This document shows, one piece after another, positions 34,428 through 42,929 of a DNA stretch of 64,000 bases (position 1 is the first letter of the stretch; each line of letters begins with the position of its first letter). Source of the DNA: DASQPE01 sp041488455. Its GTDB lineage: Bacteria > Gemmatimonadota > Gemmatimonadetes > Gemmatimonadales > GWC2-71-9. The stretch covers positions 1 to 64,000 of the forward strand of contig JBGPPG010000001.1 in NCBI GenBank assembly GCA_041488455.1, given 5' to 3'. The translations under genes and the position numbers were made by a program. Below the pieces are notes generated by a model. The model ran no database searches, had not been told where the DNA came from, and was given only the letters and a program-made list of their open reading frames with translations.

Positions 34428-34955
34428 ATGCCAGACCGCGAAACCCAGATCGCCATCCTCGTTGACCATTTCAAGCGCCCCCGGCACAAGGGGACGCTCG
34501 ATGGCGCCGATGCCACGATGCCGGGCGGGAATCCGGGGTGCGGTGACCTCGTCACCATGCACGTCAAGGCCGGGACGGACGGCCGCGTCGAGGCGGTGAG
34601 GTTCGAGGGCGAAGGCTGCACGATCAGTCAGGCGGCGGCCTCGATCCTGGCGGACCGGATCAACAAGACGCATCCTACGCTGGACGAGGTCGTGGACTTC
34701 CCGTACGAGCAGATGATCGAGATGCTGGGCCGGGAGGTCGTCGGCTTCCGTGAGCGCTGCGCGACTCTGGCGCTCGGCACGCTGAAGATGGCGGCGAAAC
34801 AGATCCAGACGTATCGGCGGCTCCGGGCGGCGGGACGTACTGACGTGGAGATCCGGGAATTGCAGCAGGCGCTGATGAACGCACGCGGCGAGGGCGGCCT
34901 CGTGTTCGGGCAGGCGGCCGAGGCCCAGAAAGGCGTGGGCGGGGGCGAGGCATGA
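34428..34955 (+). CDS. sufU: SufU/IscU-like iron-sulfur cluster assembly scaffold
   Basis: 175 aa from the ATG at 34428; the extra residues of the longest reading are encoded by the GCCGTTA repeat. The three scaffold cysteines are in GNPGCGD, EGEGCTISQAAASI and FRERCATLAL, with the Asp after the first Cys (CGD) as in SufU. The C-terminal 45 residues (QIQTYRRLRAAGRTDVEIRE onward) extend beyond the usual about 150 aa. It would receive sulfur and iron to build Fe-S clusters; the neighbouring rhodanese may be a sulfur source. The rest of a suf operon is not nearby. Confidence 0.88.
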   Translation: MPDRETQIAILVDHFKRPRHKGTLDGADATMPGGNPGCGDLVTMHVKAGTDGRVEAVRFEGEGCTISQAAASILADRINKTHPTLDEVVDFPYEQMIEMLGREVVGFRERCATLALGTLKMAAKQIQTYRRLRAAGRTDVEIRELQQALMNARGEGGLVFGQAAEAQKGVGGGEA

Positions 34956-35069
34956 AGCTGGGGACTGCGAATGCGACTTTCGTGGAGCACCCCAAGCGGA
35001 ATCCGGGCTGTTACGACTAGAGCCCGCTGGTCCTGTCCGTCCAGCGGTGTGCGCGCTATCCTATTGCCC

Positions 35070-36467
35070 ATGCCCATGACAATCCGTGGTTCCCGCGGGC
35101 CGCGGGTGTTTCTCGCGCCCGCGGTTCTCGTCGCCGTCGTCGCGGCACCGCTCGCAGCGCAGGCCTCCCCCGACTCCGCTCGCCCGTTCGGCACGCTGCG
35201 CGAGCAAGCCGATCGCCAGCAAGCCTGGCTCAAGGAGCGGCTGGACAGTCTCCTGCCGGGCCTGATGAGGAAGTACGGGATCGACATGTGGGTGGCGCCG
35301 ATGCGGGAGTACAACGAGGATCCCGTCTTCCTGGCGATCGTCTCTCCCACCACGTTCGCGGCCCGCCGCCGCACCATCTACGTCTTCTTCGACCGCGGCC
35401 CGGGCAAGGGCGTGGAGCGCCTGGCGTTGGGGGGCAGCTCGCAGGGCGGCCTGTACGAGGCCGTGCGGTCCACCAAGCAGGTGACGGCCGCGGTCGGCGG
35501 CCGCCAGGCGGAGCTCTGGGGCGACCAGCAGTGGCAGGTCCTCAAAGACGTCATCGAAGCCCGCAAGCCGAAGGTGATCGGGATCGACGTGTCGCGGACC
35601 TTCGCCTTCGCCGACGGCTTGAGCGCCGGAGAATACGAGGCGATGCGGCAGGCGCTCGGGCCCAGGTGGTCGAGCCGCTTCCGGCGGGCCGAGGGGCTTC
35701 CGGTCGACCTGATCGCGGCCCGCCTGCCCGAGGAGCAGCGCTTCTATCACGATCTGGCCCACCTCACCTGGACCGTCATCGACTCGATGTTCTCGAGCCA
35801 GGCGGTCCGGCCGGGGACCACGCGCACCAGTGACCTCGTCTGGGACTTCCGCCAGCGGGTGAACGACCTCGGGCTCGGCACCTGGTTCCAGCCGTCGGTG
35901 GACGTGCAACGGCGGGGTGCGACCGACGACCAGCTGGGCGACGATCCGATCATCCAAGCGGGCGATGTCCTCCACTGCGACGTCGGCATCACCGCCCTCC
36001 GTCTCAACACCGACATCCAGCATCTCGCCTACGTCCTCCCCAAGGGCGAGACGGAGCCCCCGGCCGGGCTCGTTGCCGCGCTCCGCCAGTCGAACCGGCT
36101 CCAGGACATCATGATGGAGGAAATCCGCCCGGGTCGCACCGGGAACGAAATCCTCACGTCGGCGCGGGCCCGGATGACGGCGGAGGGCATCGACGGGACG
36201 ATCTACTCGCACCCGATCGGGCTCAACGGCCACGGGGCGGGTCCGCTGATCGGTCTGTGGGACTACCAGGAGGGGGTGCCGGGGCGGGGCGACCACAAGG
36301 TCATCGACGACCAGTGGTTTTCCGTCGAGCTGCAAGCGACGAGCCGCGTGCCCGAGTGGGACGGTCAGCCCGTCCGGATGGCGCAGGAAGAAGACATGGT
36401 CATGGGCCCGGACGGTGTGCCGCGCTGGGCGTATCGGCGGCAGACCGAGTTCCGCCTCATTCCGTAG
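35070..36467 (+). CDS. M24-family metallopeptidase (Xaa-Pro aminopeptidase-like), exported
   Basis: 465 aa from the ATG at 35070. Signal peptide ends ..LVAVVAAPLAAQA. The N-terminal half is a creatinase-like domain (YGIDMWVAPMREYNEDPVFL). The C-terminal pita-bread domain contains AGDVLHCDVGITALRLNTDI (metal Asp pair), then YSHPIGLNGHGAGPLIG and WFSVELQATSRVP. It is likely a periplasmic aminopeptidase acting on proline-containing peptides. The strict five-ligand set is only partly evident, so activity is likely but not assured. Followed 14 bp later by pdxH. Confidence 0.87.
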   Translation: MPMTIRGSRGPRVFLAPAVLVAVVAAPLAAQASPDSARPFGTLREQADRQQAWLKERLDSLLPGLMRKYGIDMWVAPMREYNEDPVFLAIVSPTTFAARRRTIYVFFDRGPGKGVERLALGGSSQGGLYEAVRSTKQVTAAVGGRQAELWGDQQWQVLKDVIEARKPKVIGIDVSRTFAFADGLSAGEYEAMRQALGPRWSSRFRRAEGLPVDLIAARLPEEQRFYHDLAHLTWTVIDSMFSSQAVRPGTTRTSDLVWDFRQRVNDLGLGTWFQPSVDVQRRGATDDQLGDDPIIQAGDVLHCDVGITALRLNTDIQHLAYVLPKGETEPPAGLVAALRQSNRLQDIMMEEIRPGRTGNEILTSARARMTAEGIDGTIYSHPIGLNGHGAGPLIGLWDYQEGVPGRGDHKVIDDQWFSVELQATSRVPEWDGQPVRMAQEEDMVMGPDGVPRWAYRRQTEFRLIP

Positions 36468-36481
36468 GCAACGCCGCGATC

Positions 36482-37117
36482 ATGTCGATCGCCGACCTTC
36501 GCCGGGAATACGCCCGCGCCCGTCTGGACGAGCGCGACGTCGATCCCGACCCGCTCGCGCAGTTCCGCAAGTGGTTCGACGACGCGGAGCGCGCCGAGCT
36601 GCCCGAGCCCACCGCGATGACGCTGGCTACGGCCACGCCGGATGGCATTCCGTCGGCGCGCATCGTCCTGCTCAAGGGGGCCGACCCGCGAGGCTTCACC
36701 TTCTTCACCGACTATCGCAGCCGGAAGGGGCAGGAGCTCGCGGCCAATCCACACGCCGCCCTGGTGTTCCACTGGGGCGAGCTGGAGCGCCAGGTGCGGA
36801 TCACGGGGACGGTGGGCCGGCTGTCGCGCGAGGAGAGCGAGGCGTACTTCCGCACCCGGCCGCGCGAGAGCCGGCTGGGGGCGTGGAGCTCACACCAAAG
36901 CACCGTCCTGGACGGTCGCGACGTGCTCGACGCCCGGGTGCGGGAGGCCTCCGCGCGCCATCCCGGCGAGGACGTCCCCACGCCGCCCTACTGGGGCGGG
37001 TTTGTTCTGGAGCCCGACGCGTTCGAGTTCTGGCAGGGACGGGAAAGCCGGCTTCACGATCGGGTGCGATACCGGCGGGAGGCCGGTGCGTGGCGGATCG
37101 AGCGGCTGTCGCCTTGA
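36482..37117 (+). CDS. pdxH: Pyridoxamine 5'-phosphate oxidase
   Basis: 211 aa from the ATG at 36482. Oxidises PNP or PMP to pyridoxal 5'-phosphate with FMN. Signatures: DLRREYARARLDERDVDPDP, LAQFRKWFDDA, AMTLATATPDGIPSARIVLL (FMN site), GFTFFTDYRSRKGQELAANP, VRITGTVGRLSREESEAYF, WSSHQST and the C-terminal EFWQGRESRLHDRVRYRRE. Length is standard. The MocR/PdxR-like regulator at 25559 is not next to this gene. Confidence 0.96.
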   Translation: MSIADLRREYARARLDERDVDPDPLAQFRKWFDDAERAELPEPTAMTLATATPDGIPSARIVLLKGADPRGFTFFTDYRSRKGQELAANPHAALVFHWGELERQVRITGTVGRLSREESEAYFRTRPRESRLGAWSSHQSTVLDGRDVLDARVREASARHPGEDVPTPPYWGGFVLEPDAFEFWQGRESRLHDRVRYRREAGAWRIERLSP

Positions 37118-37124
37118 CTGTGCT

Positions 37125-37682
37125 TCACCCCTCCCACCGCACACTGTATCTACACACCGCTCCTCCCTTGGCCCGGCACTCCTCCTCGACCACGCTCACG
37201 TGCTTCGCGCCGCACAGCTCGAGCGCCTTGCGGTACCACCCGACGACGGTCAGGCAGTCGGGTGCGCTGAACGTCTCGGCGTCGTGGGTAGTGAGGGTGC
37301 CGGCGGTCGGCCCGGTAGGCGCGTACTCCCGGCGGCCGCTCTCGTAGTAGAGGGAGTAGATCTGCGGCGCCTTGGCGAGGAACGCCTGGGGATCTCCGGG
37401 TGTGAGATACCCGGAGTGCAGCGAGGCGAGATTCTTCTCGGCCGATGCGGCGCCAAGCCGCTCGAAGAAGTCGGGACGGCCCTGGCCGACGACGCGTACG
37501 ATCGCATCGTCGAGCCGCTTCCCCAGCTCGAACGGATACCAGTTCGAGGTGAAGATCAGCCGAAACGGCCGTTGATCGTCCGCCGGCAGGCTTAAGAGCA
37601 CCTGCTGGACCGCGTCCTTCCCAAAATGCTCCTCGACGAAGGCGATTCGGGACTTGAGCACCGCACCTTTGACCTGCTGCAC
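37125..37682 (-). CDS. DUF2378/V4R-like small-molecule-binding domain protein
   Basis: 185 aa, GTG start with GGAG upstream. No catalytic motif. The C-terminus, LELCGAKHVSVVEEECRAKG followed by GAVCRYSVRWEG, has the Cys-spaced pattern of 4-vinyl-reductase (V4R)/DUF2378 domains, and KGAVLKSRIAFVEEHFGKDA near the start fits the DUF2378 opening. Such proteins bind small hydrophobic ligands or act as regulatory modules. Convergent with pdxH (7 bp between stops); the DinB-like gene lies upstream on the same strand. Family assignment is tentative. Confidence 0.7.
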   Translation of the reverse strand: MQQVKGAVLKSRIAFVEEHFGKDAVQQVLLSLPADDQRPFRLIFTSNWYPFELGKRLDDAIVRVVGQGRPDFFERLGAASAEKNLASLHSGYLTPGDPQAFLAKAPQIYSLYYESGRREYAPTGPTAGTLTTHDAETFSAPDCLTVVGWYRKALELCGAKHVSVVEEECRAKGGAVCRYSVRWEG

Positions 37683-37751
37683 CGGCCGCTCCAGGCTCGA
37701 TTCGACGCCGGGAAGATAAGACCGTCGCCCACGCGGAACAGGTCCTCCGAT

Positions 37752-38261
37752 TCAAGCTCTCCGGCGCCGGGGCGTGCTCAGCGGCTCCCACGCCGCCCCT
37801 CGCGCGTGCTTGGCCAGCAGCACGATCTGCCCGACGTGGTAGGCGTAGTGGCAGACCTGGCGCTCGATGGCCTGTACCACGGTGAGCGGCTCGCCTCGGA
37901 TGCGCACTTCTCGCAGCAGGTCGTCCAGCCTGAGCGCTTCGATTGCGCCGAGCGTGCGGCGCCACCCATCCTCCCACGCGTCGAGCAGCTTCGCGAGATC
38001 GGTGCCCGGCCCCACCTCGAACTCGGCGTCCCGGTTGCGGTCGGGTTTCTCGCCGTCGGTCGTGAGGAAGTCGGTCCAGCGGGAGCGCATGTTGCCGGCC
38101 ATATGCTGGATCAGGACCGCGATGCTGTTGGCCTCCCCGTCCAAGTGACGGAAGATCGCCTCGGGGGCGGTCTGGGCCACGGCACGGTCGGCCAATGTCT
38201 TGTACTGCCGCAGAGCCCGGGCGACTTCGGCCAGGTACGCCGCCCCCACACGATCGTCCAT
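37752..38261 (-). CDS. DinB/DUF1572-like four-helix protein
   Basis: 169 aa from the ATG at 38261 (GAGAGGAAGTGTAGC upstream). Four-helix DinB fold: YLAEVARALRQYKTLADRAV, NSIAVLIQHMAGNMRSRWTD, EDGWRRTLGAIEAL and ERQVCHYAYHVGQIVLLAKH. The metal-ligand histidines sit in IQHMAGN and in HYAYHVGQ. Related proteins act as thiol-dependent transferases or have unknown function. It is divergent from the YciI-like gene, 51 bp apart. Confidence 0.85.
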   Translation of the reverse strand: MDDRVGAAYLAEVARALRQYKTLADRAVAQTAPEAIFRHLDGEANSIAVLIQHMAGNMRSRWTDFLTTDGEKPDRNRDAEFEVGPGTDLAKLLDAWEDGWRRTLGAIEALRLDDLLREVRIRGEPLTVVQAIERQVCHYAYHVGQIVLLAKHARGAAWEPLSTPRRRRA

Positions 38262-38312
38262 GCTACACTTCCTCTCTCGAGCTGATCCGACCCGTTCCTT
38301 CCGGAGCCCAAA

Positions 38313-38609
38313 ATGTACGCGATCGCCTTGATCCGGTACCGTCGACCGCTGGAAGAGGTGCTCGCCGCGCTCGAGCCCCACCGCGCATATCTCAGGAGCC
38401 TCAAGGAACGTGGCCTCCTCCTCGCGTCCGGCCCGCTCGATCCGCGCACCGGCGGTGCGCTGCTGCTTCGAGTCCCCGACGATGCAGTCCAGGGGACGCT
38501 CGACCGCATCCGGGACGAGGATCCGTTCACCAGCCTGGGCCTGGCCCAATACGAGGTCTGGCCATGGGTAGTGGTGATGGGGAAGGAAGCGTTGGACGGG
38601 GTGCGATAG
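38313..38609 (+). CDS. YciI-like protein
   Basis: 98 aa. MYAIALIRYRRPLEEVLAAL, then EPHRAYLRSLKERGLLLASG and PLDPRTGGALLLRVPDD give the YCII fold with the conserved His in HRAYL and Asp in LDPRTG. Function is usually unknown. Ends just before a terminator hairpin shared with the convergent oxidase operon. Confidence 0.88.
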   Translation: MYAIALIRYRRPLEEVLAALEPHRAYLRSLKERGLLLASGPLDPRTGGALLLRVPDDAVQGTLDRIRDEDPFTSLGLAQYEVWPWVVVMGKEALDGVR

Positions 38610-38694
38610 TGAGAAGTGAGAAATGGGAAGCGAGAAGGGGGCCCCTGCCGAACGGAGCCCCCTTCTCACCTCTCACTCCTCAACTCTCACTTCC
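38609..38694. terminator. Bidirectional terminator within a GTGAGAA-type repeat
   Basis: A perfect 11-bp stem, GAGAAGGGGGC (38632-38642) and GCCCCCTTCTC (38657-38667), encloses a 14-nt loop between the convergent YciI-like and oxidase genes. It is flanked by GTGAGAAGTGAGAA on the left and TCTCACTCCTCAACTCTCAC on the right, so the arms extend imperfectly. The element would stop transcription in both directions. Confidence 0.75.
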
Positions 38695-40340
38695 TAGAAC
38701 GGCTTATACCCCGGGCTCCCGTAGCGCGTGAGGTGCAGGATATCCCACAGGGGCACGCCGTACGCGATGATGACCAGCACCACCGCCACCCCAAACCAGA
38801 TCTCCAATCTGTCCCAGACCGTCACGCGGTATCCCTCTGGCGGCCGACCGAGCGACTCGGCGTACTCGATCGCTGCCTGCGGACGGCGCGCGCCGGCGAG
38901 AAGCGTCCCCAGCATTACCAGCACGAAGAAGAGCGCGCTGGTGAACAGTACAACGCCACCCAGCGCTGAGACCCGGGTCAGTCCTTGCCACATCTGGGCT
39001 TGCGCCGCGCCGTTGTAGGTATCAGTGAAGATTCGGCGGGGCATGCCCATCAGCCCGGTGACGTGGTTCACGAACGAGAAGAGGACCATCCCCAGGAACC
39101 AGAGGTAGGGCTGTACCTTGGCGAGCAGCCTCAGCTCCAGCTCCCGCCCGCTCACCTTCGGCACCAGCCAGTAGCAGGTGCCCATGAAGGTCAGGGCTGC
39201 CGCGCTGCCCACCGTGAGGTGGAAATGAGCGTGGATCCAGGCAGTATTGTGCACGACCGAGTTGAGCGCGAACGCCGCGTTCACCGCCCCGCCGAACCCG
39301 CCGACCATGAAGAGCAGGCAGGCCAGCAGAACGCTGGACACCAACGGGTCGCCCCACGGCAAGGTGCGGATCCAGCCGAAGAGGCCCGTTCCCCCGCGAA
39401 GCCTGCCTGCCACCTCGAGCGACGCCACGATGGTGAAGGCCGTCAGGAGGCTCGGGAAAGAGATGATCATCGTGTTGAACGTATGCAGAAGCTTCCACCC
39501 GGCAGGGATGCCCGGGTCCTGAAACTGGTGGTGCAGGCCGACGGGAGTGGACAGGACCAGAAACAAGGCAAAGACCATCCGGCCGAGCGGCTCCGAGAAG
39601 AGCTTTCCGCCCGCTTTGCGCGGAAGCACCGTGTACCAGATCGTGTACGCGGGCAGTATCCAGAAGTAGACCAGCGGGTGACCGAAGTACCAGAACAACG
39701 TGCGGGCCAGGAGCGGATCCACCGTCTTGGTCAGTCCGAGTGACCATGGGATGAGCTGGAAGAGCATCTCCGCCGCGACCCCGACGGTGCAGAGGAGCCA
39801 GAGGAGGGCGTTGGCTGCGGTCGCGTGCATCGCGAGACTGACGGGTCGGTCACCGGCCGCGGCGCGTGCCGCCCGCCAGCTCGCGACCATGTTCGCCGCC
39901 CAGCCCCACGAGCCCACCACCAGCAGCGTGAGCCCGATGTAGAAGAGCGGGTGTGCCTGGAGCGGAGGGTAGAAGGTGTAGAGGACGCTCGCCTTGAACG
40001 CGAAGATCGTCCCGAGCGCCATCAGCGTGCCCGCCACCGCGAGCCCGTAGGCGGTCCAGGAGACCCGTGGCCACCGCCGCACGCCCGTCTCCCTGTACGC
40101 GATCGCGTAGCCGAGCCCCATGATGAAGAACGTCGTGAACACCAGCGCCATCAGGACGCCGTGAGCGGTGACCGACATGTAGTACATGCTGGCCGACCGA
40201 TACGGTACTTCCAGATTCGCGCGGCTGATCGCCTGCATCATGGCCATCGCGGCCGCGATCCCGAAGGCGATTACAGCCACCCAGATGTGCGCCAGGACAA
40301 GCCGATCGGCTCCGCCGCGCGGAGTGGGCTCAGTAGCCAT
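38694..40340 (-). CDS. cbaA: ba3-type cytochrome c oxidase subunit I
   Basis: 548 aa, about 13 transmembrane helices. Sequence is that of B-type (ba3) heme-copper oxidases: VTAHGVLMALVFTTFFIMGL (heme His), FWYFGHPLVYFWILPAYTIW (Cu-B His and Tyr region), STPVGLHHQFQDPGIP (two Cu-B His), VVHNTAWIHAHFHLTVGSAA (heme a and a3 His). It reduces O2 to water in the inner membrane and pumps protons. Its 3' end abuts the shared terminator with YciI; it overlaps subunit II by 11 bp. B-type oxidases have high oxygen affinity, which fits the DosS-like sensor upstream. Confidence 0.95.
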   Translation of the reverse strand: MATEPTPRGGADRLVLAHIWVAVIAFGIAAAMAMMQAISRANLEVPYRSASMYYMSVTAHGVLMALVFTTFFIMGLGYAIAYRETGVRRWPRVSWTAYGLAVAGTLMALGTIFAFKASVLYTFYPPLQAHPLFYIGLTLLVVGSWGWAANMVASWRAARAAAGDRPVSLAMHATAANALLWLLCTVGVAAEMLFQLIPWSLGLTKTVDPLLARTLFWYFGHPLVYFWILPAYTIWYTVLPRKAGGKLFSEPLGRMVFALFLVLSTPVGLHHQFQDPGIPAGWKLLHTFNTMIISFPSLLTAFTIVASLEVAGRLRGGTGLFGWIRTLPWGDPLVSSVLLACLLFMVGGFGGAVNAAFALNSVVHNTAWIHAHFHLTVGSAAALTFMGTCYWLVPKVSGRELELRLLAKVQPYLWFLGMVLFSFVNHVTGLMGMPRRIFTDTYNGAAQAQMWQGLTRVSALGGVVLFTSALFFVLVMLGTLLAGARRPQAAIEYAESLGRPPEGYRVTVWDRLEIWFGVAVVLVIIAYGVPLWDILHLTRYGSPGYKPF

Positions 40341-40872
40341 GCGGAGCTTCCCCGGCGGCGGTGCCCGCCGTGCCCGCGCCTGCCGCCGGCGCCGTCCACT
40401 CGGCCTTCGGGAGCACGTGCAGCTTCGCGGCCATCGCGTGGTGCCCGATCCCGCAGTACTCGTTGCACGCGATCAGGTACTCGCCGGCCTTGAACTGCGT
40501 CGTGAACTGGCTGATGTAGCCCGGCACGACCATCGCCTGCCCGTTCGTGCGAACGATCTCGAATCCATGGGTCACGTCGCTTGACGTGAGATGGAACGTG
40601 ACGGGCGTCTCGGCCGGCACGGACAGCTCGGACGGCAGCCACGCGAACATCAACCCCACGACGCGCGCGTGGACCCGGCCCTCCGCATCCACGGAGACTC
40701 CCTGCGGCTTGAGCCGAGGGTCGCTCAGCGCGGTCTTGGGGTCGATCGTCTCGATGTGACTCGGGGGCTGAATGTGATGGCCGAACTCCGCCACAGCCAT
40801 CGTCGTGAAGAAGAGCGCCAGCATCGCGGCGACGGCCCACATCCAGATTCGCTCGTAGAGGTCGACGCTCAT
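40330..40872 (-). CDS. cbaB: ba3-type cytochrome c oxidase subunit II
   Basis: 180 aa from the ATG at 40872 (ATGA overlap with subunit IIa); the longer reading adds an unrelated N-terminus. One transmembrane helix (WMWAVAAMLALFFTTMAVAE) and a periplasmic cupredoxin domain with the Cu-A site: HGFEIVRT supplies one His, and ACNEYCGIGHHAMAAKL supplies the two Cys, His and Met. Receives electrons from cytochrome c and passes them to subunit I. Confidence 0.94.
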   Translation of the reverse strand: MSVDLYERIWMWAVAAMLALFFTTMAVAEFGHHIQPPSHIETIDPKTALSDPRLKPQGVSVDAEGRVHARVVGLMFAWLPSELSVPAETPVTFHLTSSDVTHGFEIVRTNGQAMVVPGYISQFTTQFKAGEYLIACNEYCGIGHHAMAAKLHVLPKAEWTAPAAGAGTAGTAAGEAPHGY

Positions 40873-41009
40873 GGCGTCACCGGCTGCCGGGCGAGATAGA
40901 TGAAGAAGTAGATCGCGAACCATCCGCAGACGAAGAGAACGGCGTACGCCCCGACGAACGCGAACGTGCCGATCGGGTGCTTGGGGAGACCTGCTGGCAT
41001 TTCGGACAT
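40869..41009 (-). CDS. ba3-type oxidase small subunit IIa-like protein
   Basis: 46 aa from the ATG at 41009; a reading to 41054 adds 15 residues without support. Sequence MSEMPAGLPKHPIGTFAFVG, then one transmembrane helix (AYAVLFVCGWFAIYFFIYLA) and RQPVTP. Size, single helix and position directly upstream of subunit II (4 bp ATGA overlap) match subunit IIa (CbaD) of the Thermus ba3 oxidase. First gene of the three oxidase genes. Confidence 0.8.
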   Translation of the reverse strand: MSEMPAGLPKHPIGTFAFVGAYAVLFVCGWFAIYFFIYLARQPVTP

Positions 41010-41087
41010 GGCGGCGCTCGGGGAAGGGAGATCCAAGGGTACGGCGCCGGGCATGAAAGCGCGACCGAAGGGTTTATGGCGAGATCT

Positions 41088-42929
41088 TCATGGACCAGTG
41101 CCGGCGGGGCTCCGGCTCGCCCGGAGCGCGTTCAGAATCACGGCGACGTCCACGACCTCCTGAAGCACGGCGCCGATCGTGGGCGGGATCGCCCCTGCCG
41201 CCGCGAAGGCCATCGCCACGCCGCTCAGGCCGAGCCCCACCCAGATGCTCTGCCGCGCGATGCGCATCGTGCGCCGGCTGATCGTGATCGCCTCGGCGAT
41301 GCGGGTGGGATCGTCGGCGAGGATGACGGCGTCCGCGGCCTCGGCGGTGATCCCGCCACCGCCTGCCGCGAGCGCGATCCCGACTGTCGCGCTGCTCAGC
41401 GCCGGAGCGTCGTTGGTTCCGTCGCCCACCATGAGGACCCGCTCGCCGCGCTTGAGCAGCGCCTGCACCGCCGCCACCTTCTCTTCCGGCAGCATGTTGC
41501 CCAACGCCTGGTCGATTCCGACCGCCCGGGCGACCGCATCCGCGTTCGGTTGCGCGTCACCCGAGAGCAGCAACGTGCGCCGCACGCCGAGCCGGCGCAG
41601 TCGATCGAAGAAGGCGGCCAGCCCAGGCCGAATCGCGTCCGCGTACTCCACGATCGCGGCACCTCGTCCCTCGACTGCCACGTACGCCCGCAGCCCGGCG
41701 CCATCCGGCGCGATGCTGGCGAAATCGGCCGCGGCGCCCGGGTACCGATCCACGATGTAGGACCAGCTGCCGACCGCGACGTCACGCTCACCTACCTGGC
41801 CGGAGACGCCCCGGCCGGGCGCCTCGACGACGTGGCGAGCGTCCGGCATCGGGCCGGCAGCCTCGGCGGCCTCGACGAGCGTGCGGGCCAGAAGGTGGCT
41901 CGAGCCGTGCTCCACGGCTCCAGCGAGCCGCAGCGTCTCGCCCGCGTCCCACGGCGGAACCGGGACTACCCGCGCCACCCGCGGGCGGCCGATCGTGAGC
42001 GTGCCGGTCTTGTCGAAGATGCCGACCGTGACCTGGCCCACCTGCTCCAGCGCGGTCCCGTGGCGGAAAATGATCTGGCGCCGCGCTGCCCGGTTGATCC
42101 CGCCCACCACCGCTACCGGGGTGGCGAGAATGAGGGGACAGGGTGTGGCCACGACCAGCACGGCCAGCACTCTGACCGGATCGCCCGAAACGAGCCAGGC
42201 GCCCGCGCACACGGCGAGTGTGAGTGGGGTGAACCATGCGGCATAGCGATCCGCGAGCCGTTGCAGCGGGGCCTTGCTGGACTGCGCGGTCCGCACCAGC
42301 TCGACGATGCGCGCATACTGACTTTCGCGGGCCACCGCGAGGGTCTGCACGGTGAGGGGCCCTTCGAGATTGTGGCTGCCGCTCATGAGACGGACCCCGG
42401 CGCTCGCGCTGACCGGGATCGGCTCGCCCGTGAGCCGGGAGGCGTCCACGTGCGAATGTCCCTCCAGCACAACCGCGTCGCAGGGCAGCAGCTCCCCCGG
42501 GCGGACGAGCAGCCGGTCGCCCACGGCCACTTCCTCGGCGGGCACCTCCTCGACGCCATCCGGGCCGAGCCGGTGTGCGAGCCGCGGAGCCGCCGCCTCC
42601 AGCTCTCGCACCGCCTCCGATGCGCGACCCTGCGCCCGCCGCTCGAGCGCCTCGCCCCCGGTCTGCATCAGGACGACGATCAGTCCGGGGAGGGGGTCGC
42701 GGAGCAGAAGGGCGGTCAGGATGGCGAGCGCGGCCACGAGATCGGCCGCGAACCGGCCGACCGCCACGCCGCGCACGGTCCGCCAGACTACGGGGGCCCC
42801 GGTCAGCACGAGGCCCGCAGTCCAGAGCCGATCGGCCCAGAGCGGAGAGCCGCCCGGGAATCGGGCAGCGAGCCCGATGACGATGAAAGCGAGAGCCGCC
42901 GCCGGGAGGGCGGCGGCCGGGTGGGTCAG
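41088..42929 (-). CDS. P1B-type heavy-metal-translocating ATPase
   Basis: 613 aa if started at the CTG at 42929, whose last two bases overlap the response regulator stop (CTGA). No ATG, GTG or TTG lies near the expected start; the in-frame ATG at 43091 would overlap the regulator by 166 bp. Domains: DASRLTGEPIPVS (actuator), VVATPCPLILATPVAVVGGI with a TPC metal-selectivity motif, phosphorylation site IFDKTGTLTIGRP, and VLMVGDGTNDAPALSSATVG hinge. No N-terminal HMA domain. The usual SEHPLA of metal ATPases is SSHLLAR here, without the Pro. The TPC motif differs from the CPC of Cu/Zn pumps, so the metal is unknown. Confidence 0.92.
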   Translation of the reverse strand: MTHPAAALPAAALAFIVIGLAARFPGGSPLWADRLWTAGLVLTGAPVVWRTVRGVAVGRFAADLVAALAILTALLLRDPLPGLIVVLMQTGGEALERRAQGRASEAVRELEAAAPRLAHRLGPDGVEEVPAEEVAVGDRLLVRPGELLPCDAVVLEGHSHVDASRLTGEPIPVSASAGVRLMSGSHNLEGPLTVQTLAVARESQYARIVELVRTAQSSKAPLQRLADRYAAWFTPLTLAVCAGAWLVSGDPVRVLAVLVVATPCPLILATPVAVVGGINRAARRQIIFRHGTALEQVGQVTVGIFDKTGTLTIGRPRVARVVPVPPWDAGETLRLAGAVEHGSSHLLARTLVEAAEAAGPMPDARHVVEAPGRGVSGQVGERDVAVGSWSYIVDRYPGAAADFASIAPDGAGLRAYVAVEGRGAAIVEYADAIRPGLAAFFDRLRRLGVRRTLLLSGDAQPNADAVARAVGIDQALGNMLPEEKVAAVQALLKRGERVLMVGDGTNDAPALSSATVGIALAAGGGGITAEAADAVILADDPTRIAEAITISRRTMRIARQSIWVGLGLSGVAMAFAAAGAIPPTIGAVLQEVVDVAVILNALRASRSPAGTGP

